This document shows positions 33,680 to 44,183 of a stretch of DNA of 64,000 nucleotides, in pieces. Under the pieces are notes generated by a model. It saw only the letters and a program-made list of their open reading frames with translations, ran no database searches and was not told where the DNA came from. The stretch's first letter is position 1. The number at the start of each line of letters is the position of its first letter. Origin of the DNA: [Phialemoniopsis] sp. UDSM-2020 (lineage: Eukaryota > Ascomycota > Sordariomycetes > Thyridiales > Thyridiaceae). Position numbers and translations under genes: made by a program. The stretch spans positions 7,688,001 to 7,752,000 of the forward strand of contig JAEILZ010000001.1 of assembly GCA_018873225.1 (NCBI GenBank), read 5' to 3'.

Positions 33680-34120
33680 CTTGAGATAAACGCCACCGAG
33701 CTCTCAATATTGCACTCGATTTCGAGGGTTCAACGCTCAATAGTTGGAATCAAGTTGTTATATGAGGGGGATGTTATCGCGGATATAGGATTCCGGCCAT
33801 CGGTGGAGACTAGACTCCGAATAGATAAAGATCAACTCCCTGACAGATAGCCACCGGCGCCCGTAGATAAGCATGCTGCGCTTCACTAGATAAGCCCCCC
33901 TTGCCTCTGATAATCCTAGCAGATAGCTTGTCAGGGTTGATAACAAAGATATGGCGGTGCGGCCAAGAGTGCGGCGTAGGCCGATGCTAGAATTGGGAGA
34001 CCTAGACTGCAGCTTGATAAATCATGGCAGACGCCCAAGCTTTCCGCACCGGGGCCCGCTTGTGGACTCGCAGGCTTTCGACAGATTCTGAACTGCTAAA
34101 CACAATCTAGACGAATCACA
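33680..34120. promoter_or_regulatory. divergent promoter with nine GATA-factor (HGATAR) sites
   Basis: Shared 441-bp spacer between the dioxygenase (left) and the NCS1 permease (right). HGATAR sites read at 33774-33779 (reverse strand), 33823-33828, 33845-33850, 33865-33870, 33888-33893, 33908-33913, 33921-33926, 33938-33943 and 34015-34020. By base-frequency arithmetic, fewer than two would be expected in this length on both strands. In ascomycetes such clusters bind AreA/NIT2-type nitrogen regulators. Eight of the nine point the same way. Confidence 0.7.
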
Positions 34121-35941
34121 ATGGAACGGAGAATCAAGTCGTTTAAAGCAGCTTTTGCTAGCAAAGAGGCTTTCCTCGCAGCGATCGAGACCAAGGAGTC
34201 TGCGGAGGGCAGGCTTGCGAATCGAAACCCATGGACAAATGAAGATCTAGATATCAGCCCGAGAAGCCACTGGACGTGGGCTTGGTGGGACTATGCTGCC
34301 TTCTGGTGGTCCTATGGTGAGAGACCTATGTTCACGTCAAAGGTGACCAGACTGACACCGAACCAGGGTTCTCGACTGGCGTTTGGACAGCGGGCTCGTC
34401 GCTGGTCTCCCTTGGGATGACATGGTGGCAAGCCATTATATGTATCTTTGTGTCTCATTTCCTCGGCGCTGTAGGCATGGTCATGCACTCTAGATCCTCA
34501 GCAACGTACCACTTCGGCTTCCCGGTGGCCTGCAGAATTCCATGGGGTCTGTATGGAGGCTATTTTCCAGTGTTCACACGAGTGCTTGTCGGGACCATCT
34601 GGGTTGGAGTGCAGCTGATCCAGGGCGGCTACTTCACTGCCGTTCTGCTCAGTGCTATCTTCGGGACGTCCTTCTCTCATATGAAGAATACAATCCCCGC
34701 CAGCCAGTACATCACATCACAACAGGTGATCGGCCTGATCATCTTCTGGTCTGTCTGAACTTCATATCGCTTCCGTATTGCATAGAGCTGACCAAATTCC
34801 CTGACAGGATTACAACGCTACCACTGTTAAGCGTGCCGATCCCCAAAGTAAGGCTCCTGTTCACCATCAAGTCGGTCGTATTGCCGCCAATCGTCATCGG
34901 CCTGTTTGTATTCTGCATGCTGCAAGCAAAAAACTCTGGTACCTCGGCTGGCGCCTTTGACAAGTCCGGCACCCTGTCGGGGTCAACATTGGCATGGGCC
35001 ATGCTGGGCGGTATCAACTCGGTGATGGGCAAAACCAGCACGAGCATCGTGAATCAGCCTGACTTGGCCCGTTACGCCCGCAACAAGACCGCTCCTTCGT
35101 GGTCTCAGCTGATCGCCCTCCCTATCGGCAACACCTTGTGCGCGACCCTCGGCATCTTTGGGGCCAGTGCCATTCATGCCGGGTGGGGACAGTTGATCTG
35201 GAACCCCTGGGATCTCTGCTCGGCTATCCTTGAACGATATCCCACGCACGGCGCAAGGGCAGGAGTTGCCGTCGTATCTCTCGGCTTCATATTCTCCATC
35301 ATCGGATCCAACCTAGGGTGAGTCTCATAAATAGTGGCTAAGAGGGCCTGGAGCTAACATTCGACAGTGCGAACGTCATTCCGTGGGGTGCGGACTCGAC
35401 TGTCTTGCTGCCTCGCTTCATCAACATCAAACGAGGAATGTACATCTCTTACATCTTGGGCATTATCATCTGTCCGTGGCGAATCCTGAAGAGCGCTACG
35501 AGCTTTCTTCAATTCCTGGGTGGTTATTCCATCTTCTTAGGACCATTCGTCGGCATCTTCCTCACAGATTATCTGGTATGCCGCAAAGGAAATGTCTACC
35601 TCCCCGACCTGTACACCCCCGAGGGCAGATACTGGTATCGGCTGGGTATCAACTGGAGAGCCGTAGTGGCATATATTGTTGCCGTTGTCTTGCCGATTCC
35701 TGGATTTGCACGGACGTTCGGGGAGAATGTGTCTGTGGAATGGTTGCACATCTATCAGGTTGGCTGGCTCCTTACATGCGTTTTGAGTAGTGTCGCGTAC
35801 TGGCTTCTGTGCTTTGTTGGGAACTTGGCAGTGGAAGAAAAGAGCATGGCATTTGAAGCGATCAGCCAAGACCAGGTAGACCGATGGCTCGACAGCCCAG
35901 CAGCTGAGGAGGTCTTGGTCAAGTCTGAAGAGAAAGTCTAG
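34121..35941 (+). CDS. NCS1-family nucleobase/allantoin-type permease
   Basis: Plasma-membrane importer of the nucleobase:cation symporter-1 family, 553 residues, exons 34121-34316, 34367-34748, 34808-35317 and 35368-35941. Family marks: NPWTNEDLDISPRSHWTWAWWDYAAFW near the N-terminus (RxWxWxxY-type NCS1 block), about twelve hydrophobic helices, the GKTSTSIVNQPDLARYA loop (conserved NQPDxxRYA) and the FLTDYLVCRKG block near the end. Intron 2 (34749-34807) uses a GTCTGT donor with a GCTGAC branch site; splicing there gives IIFWITTLPLLSVPIPKVRLLF, which aligns with known members without a gap. Substrates in the family are uracil, uridine, allantoin, thiamine and others; which one applies here is open. 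Confidence 0.9.
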
Positions 35942-36420
35942 ATGATCGTAACTGCCGTTCAAATTGGCATAAAGAGGCTTCTTAGTAGCTCCTTCTCGAT
36001 TCGAACTTAAGGTTGTCTTCCCGCCCGGATTATTGCACGTTCCCGGTTAAGAAATCGCTACACCAACAAAATTGTACCCTCGAATGCAAGTGCCAACTTC
36101 TTCACACAGGAGACCGCTCTCTAAATCATTCCATCCGCTACATGTTTTACGCATTGATGTCCGTTAGGACAGCACACCTGGCGACGATTTCCACACATTA
36201 CCTGAATTGAAACAGGTCGGTGCCTCGCAGGGGCGTGTCATTTCCATATCACCTTCGGTTCAGAATTTACCTCATCACGTCACGACTTCCCTGCTAGTCC
36301 GCCTGCAGGATCCTTCCCAGCCACTTACCCTTCTCACGCCGGAAGGACGAGCCTTCTCCCTAGCATAGACACCTTACCCATTTCCATGGCCGTGTCTGGC
36401 ACCGACGGGTGACTTCAAAG
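35942..36420. other. intergenic
   Basis: 479 bases between the permease and the BTB gene, same strand. No feature is recognised. Confidence 0.4.
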
Positions 36421-37378
36421 ATGGAACAGCCAGAACAGTCGCCTGGTCTACTAGGGTACGTCTACATTTCTTTACCCCATCTGAGGTCCCATATCAGGTA
36501 GCTGATGGTTTACTGAAGCATGCTCGAATCGGCCCAATACTCCGATGTTACGGTCACTTGTGGCAGTTACAACTGGATGTTGCACAGAATCATTCTTTGC
36601 GCTGAATCTTCGTGGTTCAAAAATGCAATCAACAACGGCGATTCTGGACTCGACCACATTATTGTAGAGGACATCAGTTTGGGTCATTTCGAATGGCTTG
36701 TACGATATCTCTACGGCAAGACCCGTGAGCATACTCCGATTCAATCTGTAATGCTTCCTGACAGCTAACACATTTCCAGTCTCTGTCGTCGTCGAACTCG
36801 AAGATGAGGCAAAGCTCCCTTTAGTGGCGGTTCAGCTCTATGAGATCGCTTACCATTTCGGCGTCGACAGCCTCAAAGCCGCCATCGAGAAACGCCTAGA
36901 AGAGCATTTTACCGCCAAAGGACACGAAGTTCAGCGGATGGCATATCTCAATAGTTCTGAGCTATTTGTCGAGGACAACCAAGCCCGACTCGGCGATGAA
37001 TATCTTGCGGGCTTGGTGAGCGGCATCGACTATGCCTTTGCAGAAGATAGGCAGCTCTCCACCTCGGGCCTGCACCACATCTTCTCCAAACTTGTCAGCA
37101 CATCCTCATGGTTGCTGCTTACTCAGGATGACTTCTGGAAAGAAGTCGATAAACGACCGGTGCTGGGATCTCTGGTGCTACGATCGCTGATGGAGGAGTT
37201 TGATCTGAAGCAAGTTCTTCGCCACGTCGGCAAATGCAGAGACTGTGGTAAGACATTTGCGTCGTCGCCGTCTTTCTACATGACGCGAACAGTTCAGAAG
37301 ATCATGGTCTATGGAGAAACCGTTCCTGTGGCCTGTGGCAAGTGTTCCTTTTGCGCACTTCGTCAAGATGCGGAGTAG
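36421..37378 (+). CDS. BTB/POZ domain protein with C-terminal Cys motif
   Basis: 279 residues, exons 36421-36455, 36519-36724 and 36780-37378. After 12 residues the BTB fold starts at YSDVTVTCGSYNWMLHRIILCAESSWFKNAI, with LYEIAYHFGVDSLKAAIEKRL closing the domain. This is the fungal BTB type with the sequence H-(K/R)-x-(I/V)-L-C-x-x-S. The C-terminus carries CRDC and, about 40 residues later, CGKCSFC, an arrangement that could bind zinc. Such proteins may be substrate adaptors for Cul3 ligases, but many fungal BTB proteins have no assigned role. The first exon is short, but its donor (GTACGT) and the acceptor AAG keep phase exactly. Confidence 0.8.
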
Positions 37379-37742
37379 GCGAGCGCGAAAATCCGGTTAG
37401 CTTTAAGAAGACTGCTTTTGCTGAAATATAAGGTCTCTCTACTCCAAGGCGGAACCGTGTTGTTTCTCGACGAATGCTCCTTTGCGGCTGTCCAAAAGTG
37501 GAAGTCTGGCAGAGAACCTCCGTTCCGGAGAGTTACATTGGCCGCTCATACATGGTGCAGCTGTGGGGCAAATGATGTTGAACCCGGATCAATGTGAGAA
37601 ATCCTGGGAAAGATTGGGGATGCCGGAGCCGCTGACGTTACCCTCCGGATATACAAACAGCGGTGCGGCATCGCCCTCCGTTCCTCGCAGTACAACGTTA
37701 AGTTCCAACTGTAAACTTTGAGCTGACATACTCTGGGCCACA
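37379..37742. other. intergenic
   Basis: 364 bases upstream of the GH43 gene. Nothing distinct is seen. Confidence 0.4.
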
Positions 37743-38950
37743 ATGATTATCACCAAGCTTTGGCATATTCTGGCCACTGTACCAGCCGTTTTTGCAGCCT
37801 CATGGATTGAATCGAACACCGTTTGGTACGACACAGATGGCCAAAAGATTGATGCTCACGGCGGAGGTATCGTCCAACGCGGCGATACCTTTTACTGGGT
37901 AGGACAGAGCGCGAGTAACAGTGTGTACATCAGTGACAGGTTGCCAAGGAAGAGAAGGCTGACATAGGTATCTTCGAAGACCAGACGCCGATGATGTACT
38001 CTTCCACGGATCTCCTCAACTGGAAAAACCTTGGGAAGCAGGCATCGTCGGTCACTGGAATGTGGCGGCCCAAGATCGCTAAGCCGAACGGATCGTTCTG
38101 GGTGAGTTGTATCGACGACCAAATCTGGATCTCACGGCCTCGAACTAATGTCTGGCGTAGCTCTATGGGCAGCAGGACCGTTACGTCCTCTCGCTCAAGT
38201 CTGGGAACATGGTTGGCGGCTACCAGCAGTCAGCCAAGGTCCACCTGCCTCCGAGCGACTACTCTTACTCGGATACCGGAATGTTCTACGATGAGGACAC
38301 TCGTATGTTTTGTTCTTTGGCACTCAAGACTCGTGCAGAGACTAATCTGAGCATAGAGACGTGGTTCCTTCTTACGAGCGCCGATCACAACACGGTACAG
38401 ATCAACCGCATCAATAGCGATGGCGCTGTTGGAGACCGCGTGTCTACACTTAGTAAGTCCCCAATATCCAGGTTGTTTCAGCGCTATGTCTAACAGTCTG
38501 GTAGCCGGCGGTGCCTACGAAGCTCCCGGAATCTTCAAGGCGGATGGCGTCTACTTCCTCATCGTCTCCGGCAAGACCGGCTGGCGCGCAAACCCCAATA
38601 AGGTCTTCTGGGCCACCTCCATCAACGGACCGTGGCAGGGCGGCTCAGACATCGCGCCGCAGGACCAAAAGACCTACGGCTCCCAGAACACGCACGAGCT
38701 GACGATCAAGGGCTCGCAGCAGACGACCCACATCTACATGGGCGATGCCTGGGATTCCAAGGGTTCGACTGGGTCGAACTACGTGTGGCTGCCCATGGCT
38801 GTTGACGCCAAGTAAGTCGCCGCGATTCTCTTGGTCTATTTCTGAACTATGTTAACGGATATGTGTGTGTGTAGTAAAAAGACTGTCACCCTTCAGTATC
38901 ATGCAAAGTGGAAGATCGACGTGAAGACAGGAGTGGTCACCACAGGCTAG
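37743..38950 (+). CDS. secreted glycoside hydrolase family 43 protein (galactan 1,3-beta-galactosidase-like)
   Basis: 310 residues, exons 37743-37920, 37968-38101, 38161-38302, 38357-38452, 38505-38811 and 38875-38950. The signal peptide is MIITKLWHILATVPAVFA. The five-bladed propeller signatures of the GH43_24 group are visible: DAHGGGIVQRGDTFYWVG, MYSSTDLLNWKNLG, WRPKIAKPNGSFWLYG, YEAPGIFKADGVYFLIVSGKTGW, FWATSINGPW and THIYMGDAWD. These enzymes act on beta-1,3-galactan of plant arabinogalactan proteins. There is no carbohydrate-binding module after the catalytic domain, unlike many characterised members. Intron 3 (54 nt, GTATGT donor) is a multiple of three without stops; splicing gives the family-like DEDTQTWFLLTSADHN. 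The protein ends soon after the propeller. Confidence 0.88.
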
Positions 38951-39407
38951 TGGCAGGACTCTGTGCAAGACGGCCAGATGGAGCTATAACTACTCTGTCA
39001 AGCTAGAGCGTATTTACTGTAGTCTCACACTCGGTACAGGACTCGTTACATAGCAGGGTAGTCATCATTCGATCGTGGCGCCTGAAAGAGCTTGTGTCAA
39101 GCAGGGGTGAGTGATTGGTGTGTAAATGCTTGGCATGATGCACCATGCCATCTTACCCCAATCAAGGCCAATTTGAGCTAAAAGGACTCATACGAATTGT
39201 TTGCAAGTCGGAGTAAGCCCCCGCCCTTTCGGTCAAACGATGGGCCTCGTCTCGTTGCCTGATCTTCCTGGCTGTCTTTGATGTCCATCCTTGACAGCCA
39301 AGAGCTCTTTAAAGAAGCCTGAACGGCTTTGTTTGTGGAGCTCGCACTAGCATCTCAGGCGATTTGACCTCCTTCCGCGTTTCAAAGTCCGTAGTTTCGC
39401 AGCAAAC
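38951..39407. other. intergenic
   Basis: 457 bases between two plus-strand genes. No feature is recognised. Confidence 0.4.
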
Positions 39408-40532
39408 ATGGAGCGTTCTATCGATCAGAAGAAGAGCTTCCGCCAGAGATTCCACGACAAATTCCTCGCTATCCTTCCTATTACCCTCGCATTCATCCTG
39501 GGCGGCGGCCTAGTGGCGGGCACTATCTATGCATTGGACTTCCGCATCCGCCACCTGGTGGACACGGCCACTGTCGACCCGGACCCGGCCGTGTGGGTCA
39601 AGCAGGCCCGCACCTTCGCCTACGACCGCTGCTACAACGGATGCCGAGACAAGACTTGCCTGTCCGATCCCGACGCCGTCGCCAAAGCTTGCGCGCGCAC
39701 GGCCCAGGCCGGAGTCGCTTGCGATGCGGCACGCATGTGGAACTGGCGCGACGGGCGATACCAAGATACGTGCTTGCAGGTCGTCGGCGAGATGTTCAAA
39801 GCGGACGCGCTGCACGACAAGAAGATGAAGATGAGGAGGCAATACGCTATCGTCATACTTTGCCTGCTCGGCGGCTTGGTCGTTGGATGGGTGACATACC
39901 GCTTTACCAAGCGATTCACCGAGAGATGGCGCCAGAACATTGGTCAAAACGATAACCTACAACATGGCACCATGGCGAGCGGAGACGTACCGCCCCGGTT
40001 CTCGAAGGAAAAGGCAGCTCGATCTTCCAGGGGGCGGGGTGGAGTGAAATCGGCACTGCTCGGCTTTCTGGGCCTTTTGGGCAGGAAGGCGAGGGCGTTT
40101 CCTTGCGCGGGCTATGGCGCTACGCGGTGGCAATTCTTTGAGAACGCCAACGGCACCATCTTTGGCTTTGTAGAAGGGTGGATGTCCAACTGCTACAACT
40201 ATCAGCTCTGCGTGCCCCTCTGTTCCACGTCTTGCAGCTCATCCGGCGGGACCACCTCCTGCAGCACGTCGTGTACAGACTCCTGCCACACGGAGACCCG
40301 AGCAAACACTTTCCCGGACTTCTATGTATCGAGAGCGGTGAAGAAAGTCGTGGACTGCGGGTTTCAACTGACTGATGGGACAAATGCCACTGTCGATTCC
40401 CGAGTCGCTAATGCAGGGATCGAGTCGAATTACTGGGTTTCGATCGTAGTGAACGGGTACAACATCACGTCGCCAGACATTACAGACGATGATATCTGGT
40501 GCTTATTCAAAATTGGAGACACGAAGCCATGA
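39408..40532 (+). CDS. hypothetical membrane protein with Cys-rich region
   Basis: Intronless, 374 residues, family not recognised. Two transmembrane helices are clear: residues about 21-43 (LAILPITLAFILGGGLVAGTIY) and about 145-163 (YAIVILCLLGGLVVGWVTY). The segment between them has six Cys and is predicted to be luminal or extracellular. A basic stretch follows helix 2. The C-terminal third is Cys-rich, with about ten Cys in 35 residues (around CVPLCSTSCSSSGG and CSTSCTDSCH), a hydrophobic lead-in (ALLGFLGLLGRKARAFPCAGYG) and three N-glycosylation sites. The two Cys-bearing regions suggest disulphide-bonded surface domains. No enzyme motif is seen. Confidence 0.72.
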   Translation: MERSIDQKKSFRQRFHDKFLAILPITLAFILGGGLVAGTIYALDFRIRHLVDTATVDPDPAVWVKQARTFAYDRCYNGCRDKTCLSDPDAVAKACARTAQAGVACDAARMWNWRDGRYQDTCLQVVGEMFKADALHDKKMKMRRQYAIVILCLLGGLVVGWVTYRFTKRFTERWRQNIGQNDNLQHGTMASGDVPPRFSKEKAARSSRGRGGVKSALLGFLGLLGRKARAFPCAGYGATRWQFFENANGTIFGFVEGWMSNCYNYQLCVPLCSTSCSSSGGTTSCSTSCTDSCHTETRANTFPDFYVSRAVKKVVDCGFQLTDGTNATVDSRVANAGIESNYWVSIVVNGYNITSPDITDDDIWCLFKIGDTKP

Positions 40533-40609
40533 CGGCGACATGGAGAGTTCACGACCGTTGCACTCCCGAACGTGATGCACTTTTCATCAAGTAAACGTAT
40601 GTTGGAGAA

Positions 40610-41314
40610 TTAAGAGATAAATAACTTGGAGAATGGGTCGACCTTGGGATCACGGTTGCGCACATACTCGGAGGCGTTGGAAATCTCCTCCGCAATCTCG
40701 GATCCGTACTGGTTCTCGATGAACGCGTACATCATGTCAATCCCGGCAGAGATGCCGGACGACGTCCACACGTTGCCGTCCGTCGCCCACCGCGCCTCGG
40801 CCAGCCACTTCACGTTCGGGCCTTGGGTCTTGACCTACGCATCCATACACTGTTAGCACATATTATCGAAAGCCCAGAGCGGACTCGGGCTTACCCAGGC
40901 AAACGACTTCTTATTCGAAGTAGCCTCCCTTCCATCCAAGACCCCGGTCCTAGCCACGAGGGCGGAGCCAGTACACACAGTGAGCAGGTACTTGAGCTTA
41001 GGGAACCGTTCCTTGACAAAGTCGACGACGACCTGGGTGTCGGCGAGCTCGCGCGTGCCCTTGCCGCCGGGCACGAGCAGCACCTCGATGTCCTCCGGCG
41101 CGTCGGCGTACGTGTGCGTCGGGACGATGCTCTGGCCGATCCAGCCGGGCGTGGGCCGCACCAGGGTCGACACGGGGTCGAGCGTGGGCGCGAGGACGGA
41201 GAGCTCGAGCGGGTGCGTGCGCGAGAGCGAGTTGAGCGCGTCGATGGGTCCGAAGACGTCGAGGGCCTGGAAGCCGTTGAAGAGGGCGATGGCGTACTTG
41301 GTCGGGGCGGCCAT
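40610..41314 (-). CDS. DJ-1/PfpI family protein (isonitrile hydratase/ThiJ-like), intracellular
   Basis: 214 residues, exons 41314-40895 and 40834-40610. The fold starts with YAIALFNGFQALDVFGPID, shows the VLLVPGGKG oxyanion region and the nucleophile elbow LLTVCTGSALVARTGVLDG with Cys114, and ends with VWTSSGISAGIDMMYAF. This is the DJ-1/PfpI subgroup that contains isonitrile hydratase and GATase1-like proteins. There is no signal peptide. It is closely related to the gene at 44184-45194, sharing the VCTG, GVLDGR-AT-NK and VWTSSG blocks. The reaction is unknown. Confidence 0.88.
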
Positions 41315-42250
41315 TGCTGCGGGGTAGTTGTTTCTTAGCTGATGGAATAGGATGATGATCGATCCCTAGTCTGCCTTTCCTTGACGTCTTCAACTTTTTC
41401 TTTGGGTAGACAGGGTCGTCACCAGCAATAAGTAGATCAGATTGTCCGGATTGTTGACTCCGTGAGCTTACGTGAGTCACATAACTTGCTCACTTGTGAA
41501 GTCCGGTCGGAAGCTGAACGGGAATTGTGGGAATTACGGGTACAAATCCCCCCGCGCACATCCACTGGCGTCTTCCCCGCGGCCGATGCGCCTCGGACCT
41601 TGACCCGCATTCACCAGATCGTTCCTTCCAGCCATCTTGATCGAGAGTAGCTCATACACTGTGGAATCTTTCATTGGTGAGATCGGACTTTCATGTTAGC
41701 GGAAGCAATGCTACATGAGTAAAGATTGAGGCATGCGGGGAAGCACTGAGCACGATGTACGCATCTGGAAGGTCCAGCCGGTGTAGCCCAGCTTTTTCAA
41801 TTCCTAGAGATAACACAATGAAGTTTCTAAGTGTATCTTCTCTGTTTGCGATAATGGTCAGAGGATGTATCGAATTACAAAGCTAGCTTACGCCAAGATG
41901 GGCTTGCTTCTCTATCTGCCGTGAGCAAGTGTCAACAATTCCCTGCAAAACCAGCCTCGTGAAATCACTAAAGTCACGGCTGCTTATCAAATAGACCCGA
42001 TATAAAACAGATTGGACAAGCCAAGCGCGCGCAAAATCACGGGGTTATGCATGGCGCCTCAAAGAGATGGTGTCAAGGTTGGGGGCTATTGGGTTGCGGG
42101 ATTGCGTGACTGCTCAATCATCTTGCGCCATGCTACTCCTCATCTGTCGCCCGCGCAGAGGTAAAATCTCCAACCACGCCATTTTATCATGATGCTTCTC
42201 CGATAAATTCATTGTAAATCTTCGTAATTTTGCTGTACATAATCGCGAAC
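41315..42250. other. divergent intergenic region
   Basis: 936 bases between two divergent starts, AT-rich in the middle. No gene or repeat is recognised. Confidence 0.4.
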
Positions 42251-43405
42251 ATGGCGAGATTCTACGATGTCGACCCGGAAGCCGATACCCTGCTGGTCAT
42301 CCCAGCGTCTTCCGGCACATTTGCGCCGTGGGACTCGGCAGCGGACTCGGGCGACCGCAAGACTGATTCAGGGGTCGAATGGAAGATCAAGGTCTCCTCG
42401 AGGCATCTGAGCTTGGCTTCGAAGCCGCTCAACAACAGGCTGAAGCATGCCGGTGGTCCCGAGGCCGACGGGCGCGTCCATCTTCGCCTCACGAGCTTCG
42501 ACGCCGAGGCTGTCAAGATCGTCATGAACGTCATCCACAACCGGAGTCGCCGAGTGCCGTCGTGGGTTGACCTCGAGACCCTGGCCAAGATCGCTGCCTT
42601 CGTAGACCTATTCCAGCTCTACGAGGCCGTCGCCGTGTACGCCGACCGTTGGATCGCCGGCCTGCAGTCGCGCGTGCCGTCGACATACGGTCGCGAGCTC
42701 GTGCTGTGGATCTACGTCGCATACGTCTTCCACCAGCAGGACCTGTTCAAGACTCTCACGCGCACCGCCGTAATTGGCAGCGACGGGCCTATCCGGACCC
42801 TGGGCCTGCCCATCACCAAGAACTTGATCAGTACGGCCACCCCGATGCGCTCCTGCTTTGTCGGCATTAGTATGGTATACTGACAACGGCATGCAGAAGC
42901 CCTAGATGCCCAGCGAGGGACCTTGGTAGCGCAGAGCGTCGACGCCCTAGACGACTTCCTCGACCGTCTGCGCGACGGCGAGATCGCGTCTTCGTCGGGC
43001 CAAGATTCGTTTGTGCTCGGGGAGCTGATCAAAGCCCTATACCGACGCAAGCTTGCCGTCTGGCCGCGCGTTCAGACACCGCCTACGGGCGTTGCTCTGG
43101 GTGCCATCACCGAGGTGGTCCAGGATGTGCAGGCCAAGGCCCGCGAGTACAGCGGCCTAGCTCTGACGCCAGGCCAAGCTGCTCCAGTCAAGGCGAGGAA
43201 GATTATTGGCAAGACGCAAGGCCCAGAAGATGCGCCCATTCAACAGCCCACGCCAGAGTCATCTCCTATCTTAGAGCCAGCCGAAGACCAACACTCCCAG
43301 GAGATTGATGACATTCTCAACCCGCTTGTCTCGAAGCTGGGGGAGTTGGCAGGTAGTGTTGAGGGGCTTAAGCTGGAGAGCAGCATGGGCTTTTATTTGT
43401 ACTAA
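42251..43405 (+). CDS. BTB/POZ-like domain protein
   Basis: 362 residues, exons 42251-42830 and 42897-43405. The first half has the fungal BTB-related layout: strand VEWKIKVSSRHLSLASKPLNNRL (the 'hold the residue set' loop seen as SS/ASxYF in other members), VHLRLTSFDAEAVKIVMNVIHNRSRRVP and DLETLAKIAAFVDLFQLYEAVAVYADRWI, typical of nuclear pore-like BTB proteins annotated in fungi. The second half is helical and then disordered, with Pro/Gln/Glu-rich sequence. The intron joins ATC-A with AA-GCC in phase. The partner and role are unknown. Confidence 0.72.
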
Positions 43406-44183
43406 GGATCACACGATTTGCGGACCGGCCCTCGGCGGAGGACAGAGGCTGTTTCTGTGATGCCGTGGTCATCTTCGCCGATTCAGAGTCGACAAGTGTA
43501 TATTCCAAAGGCCTCAGCACGCTGGAGAGAATGATGTCAATTCGCTACATGTACATAGATCCTGTACTGAATCCCTCCACTAACCCATGCCTTTTGGGTT
43601 CTGTCAAGCTCGGTATAGCTACGGTGCGGCCCATGCTGACATAGCCGTGGTGACAACCCTAAACTTGCTCAAAACTGCTCAACTTATTATTCTTCCTTAA
43701 CTCCGTTTAACAAGTCCTTGGCATTTGCTCCTTTGGGTATGCAATCACCGATAAGGGAGAAGGTACAAATGTAATTTAGCTGATCTTGTGTGACCGCCAG
43801 CTAGATCGATCAATGCTCACAACACCTAGGTGCGCAAGTATGAGGCCCTTCCTCCCTGCATGCATCTCACGTGGCCCTGGGATCCTTGTCCCTATCCTTG
43901 GACTTGATATTCCCAAGATGGGGATCGGTATGATGCAGAGTGCTCAATTTGTTATATGCTGAGGAACAGACCAGGTGATCAAGTAGAATGTGATTAGGTG
44001 AGTCAGGGACGAACATGCTTTGCGGTCGATCGTAAATGATCCGCTGTTTCAATCAAGGGTATAAGTAGACCCTTGAGCCATGGTCCTAGATCGAAACCTG
44101 CTTTTCTACTTCTACCTGTAGTTGTACTATATCCTGCCCAGTCATTTAACCATTCTCTTGTTACAGGAAGCCAATCAGTCAAC
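43406..44183. other. intergenic
   Basis: 778 AT-rich bases between two plus-strand genes. No feature is recognised. Confidence 0.4.

Noticed and set aside
34542..34850. Apparent frameshift in the NCS1 permease, with LNFISLP-like sequence in a second frame
   Set aside because: A 59-nt intron (34749-34807) with a GTCTGT donor and GCTGAC branch site joins the two frames and gives a gap-free family match, so no frameshift is needed.
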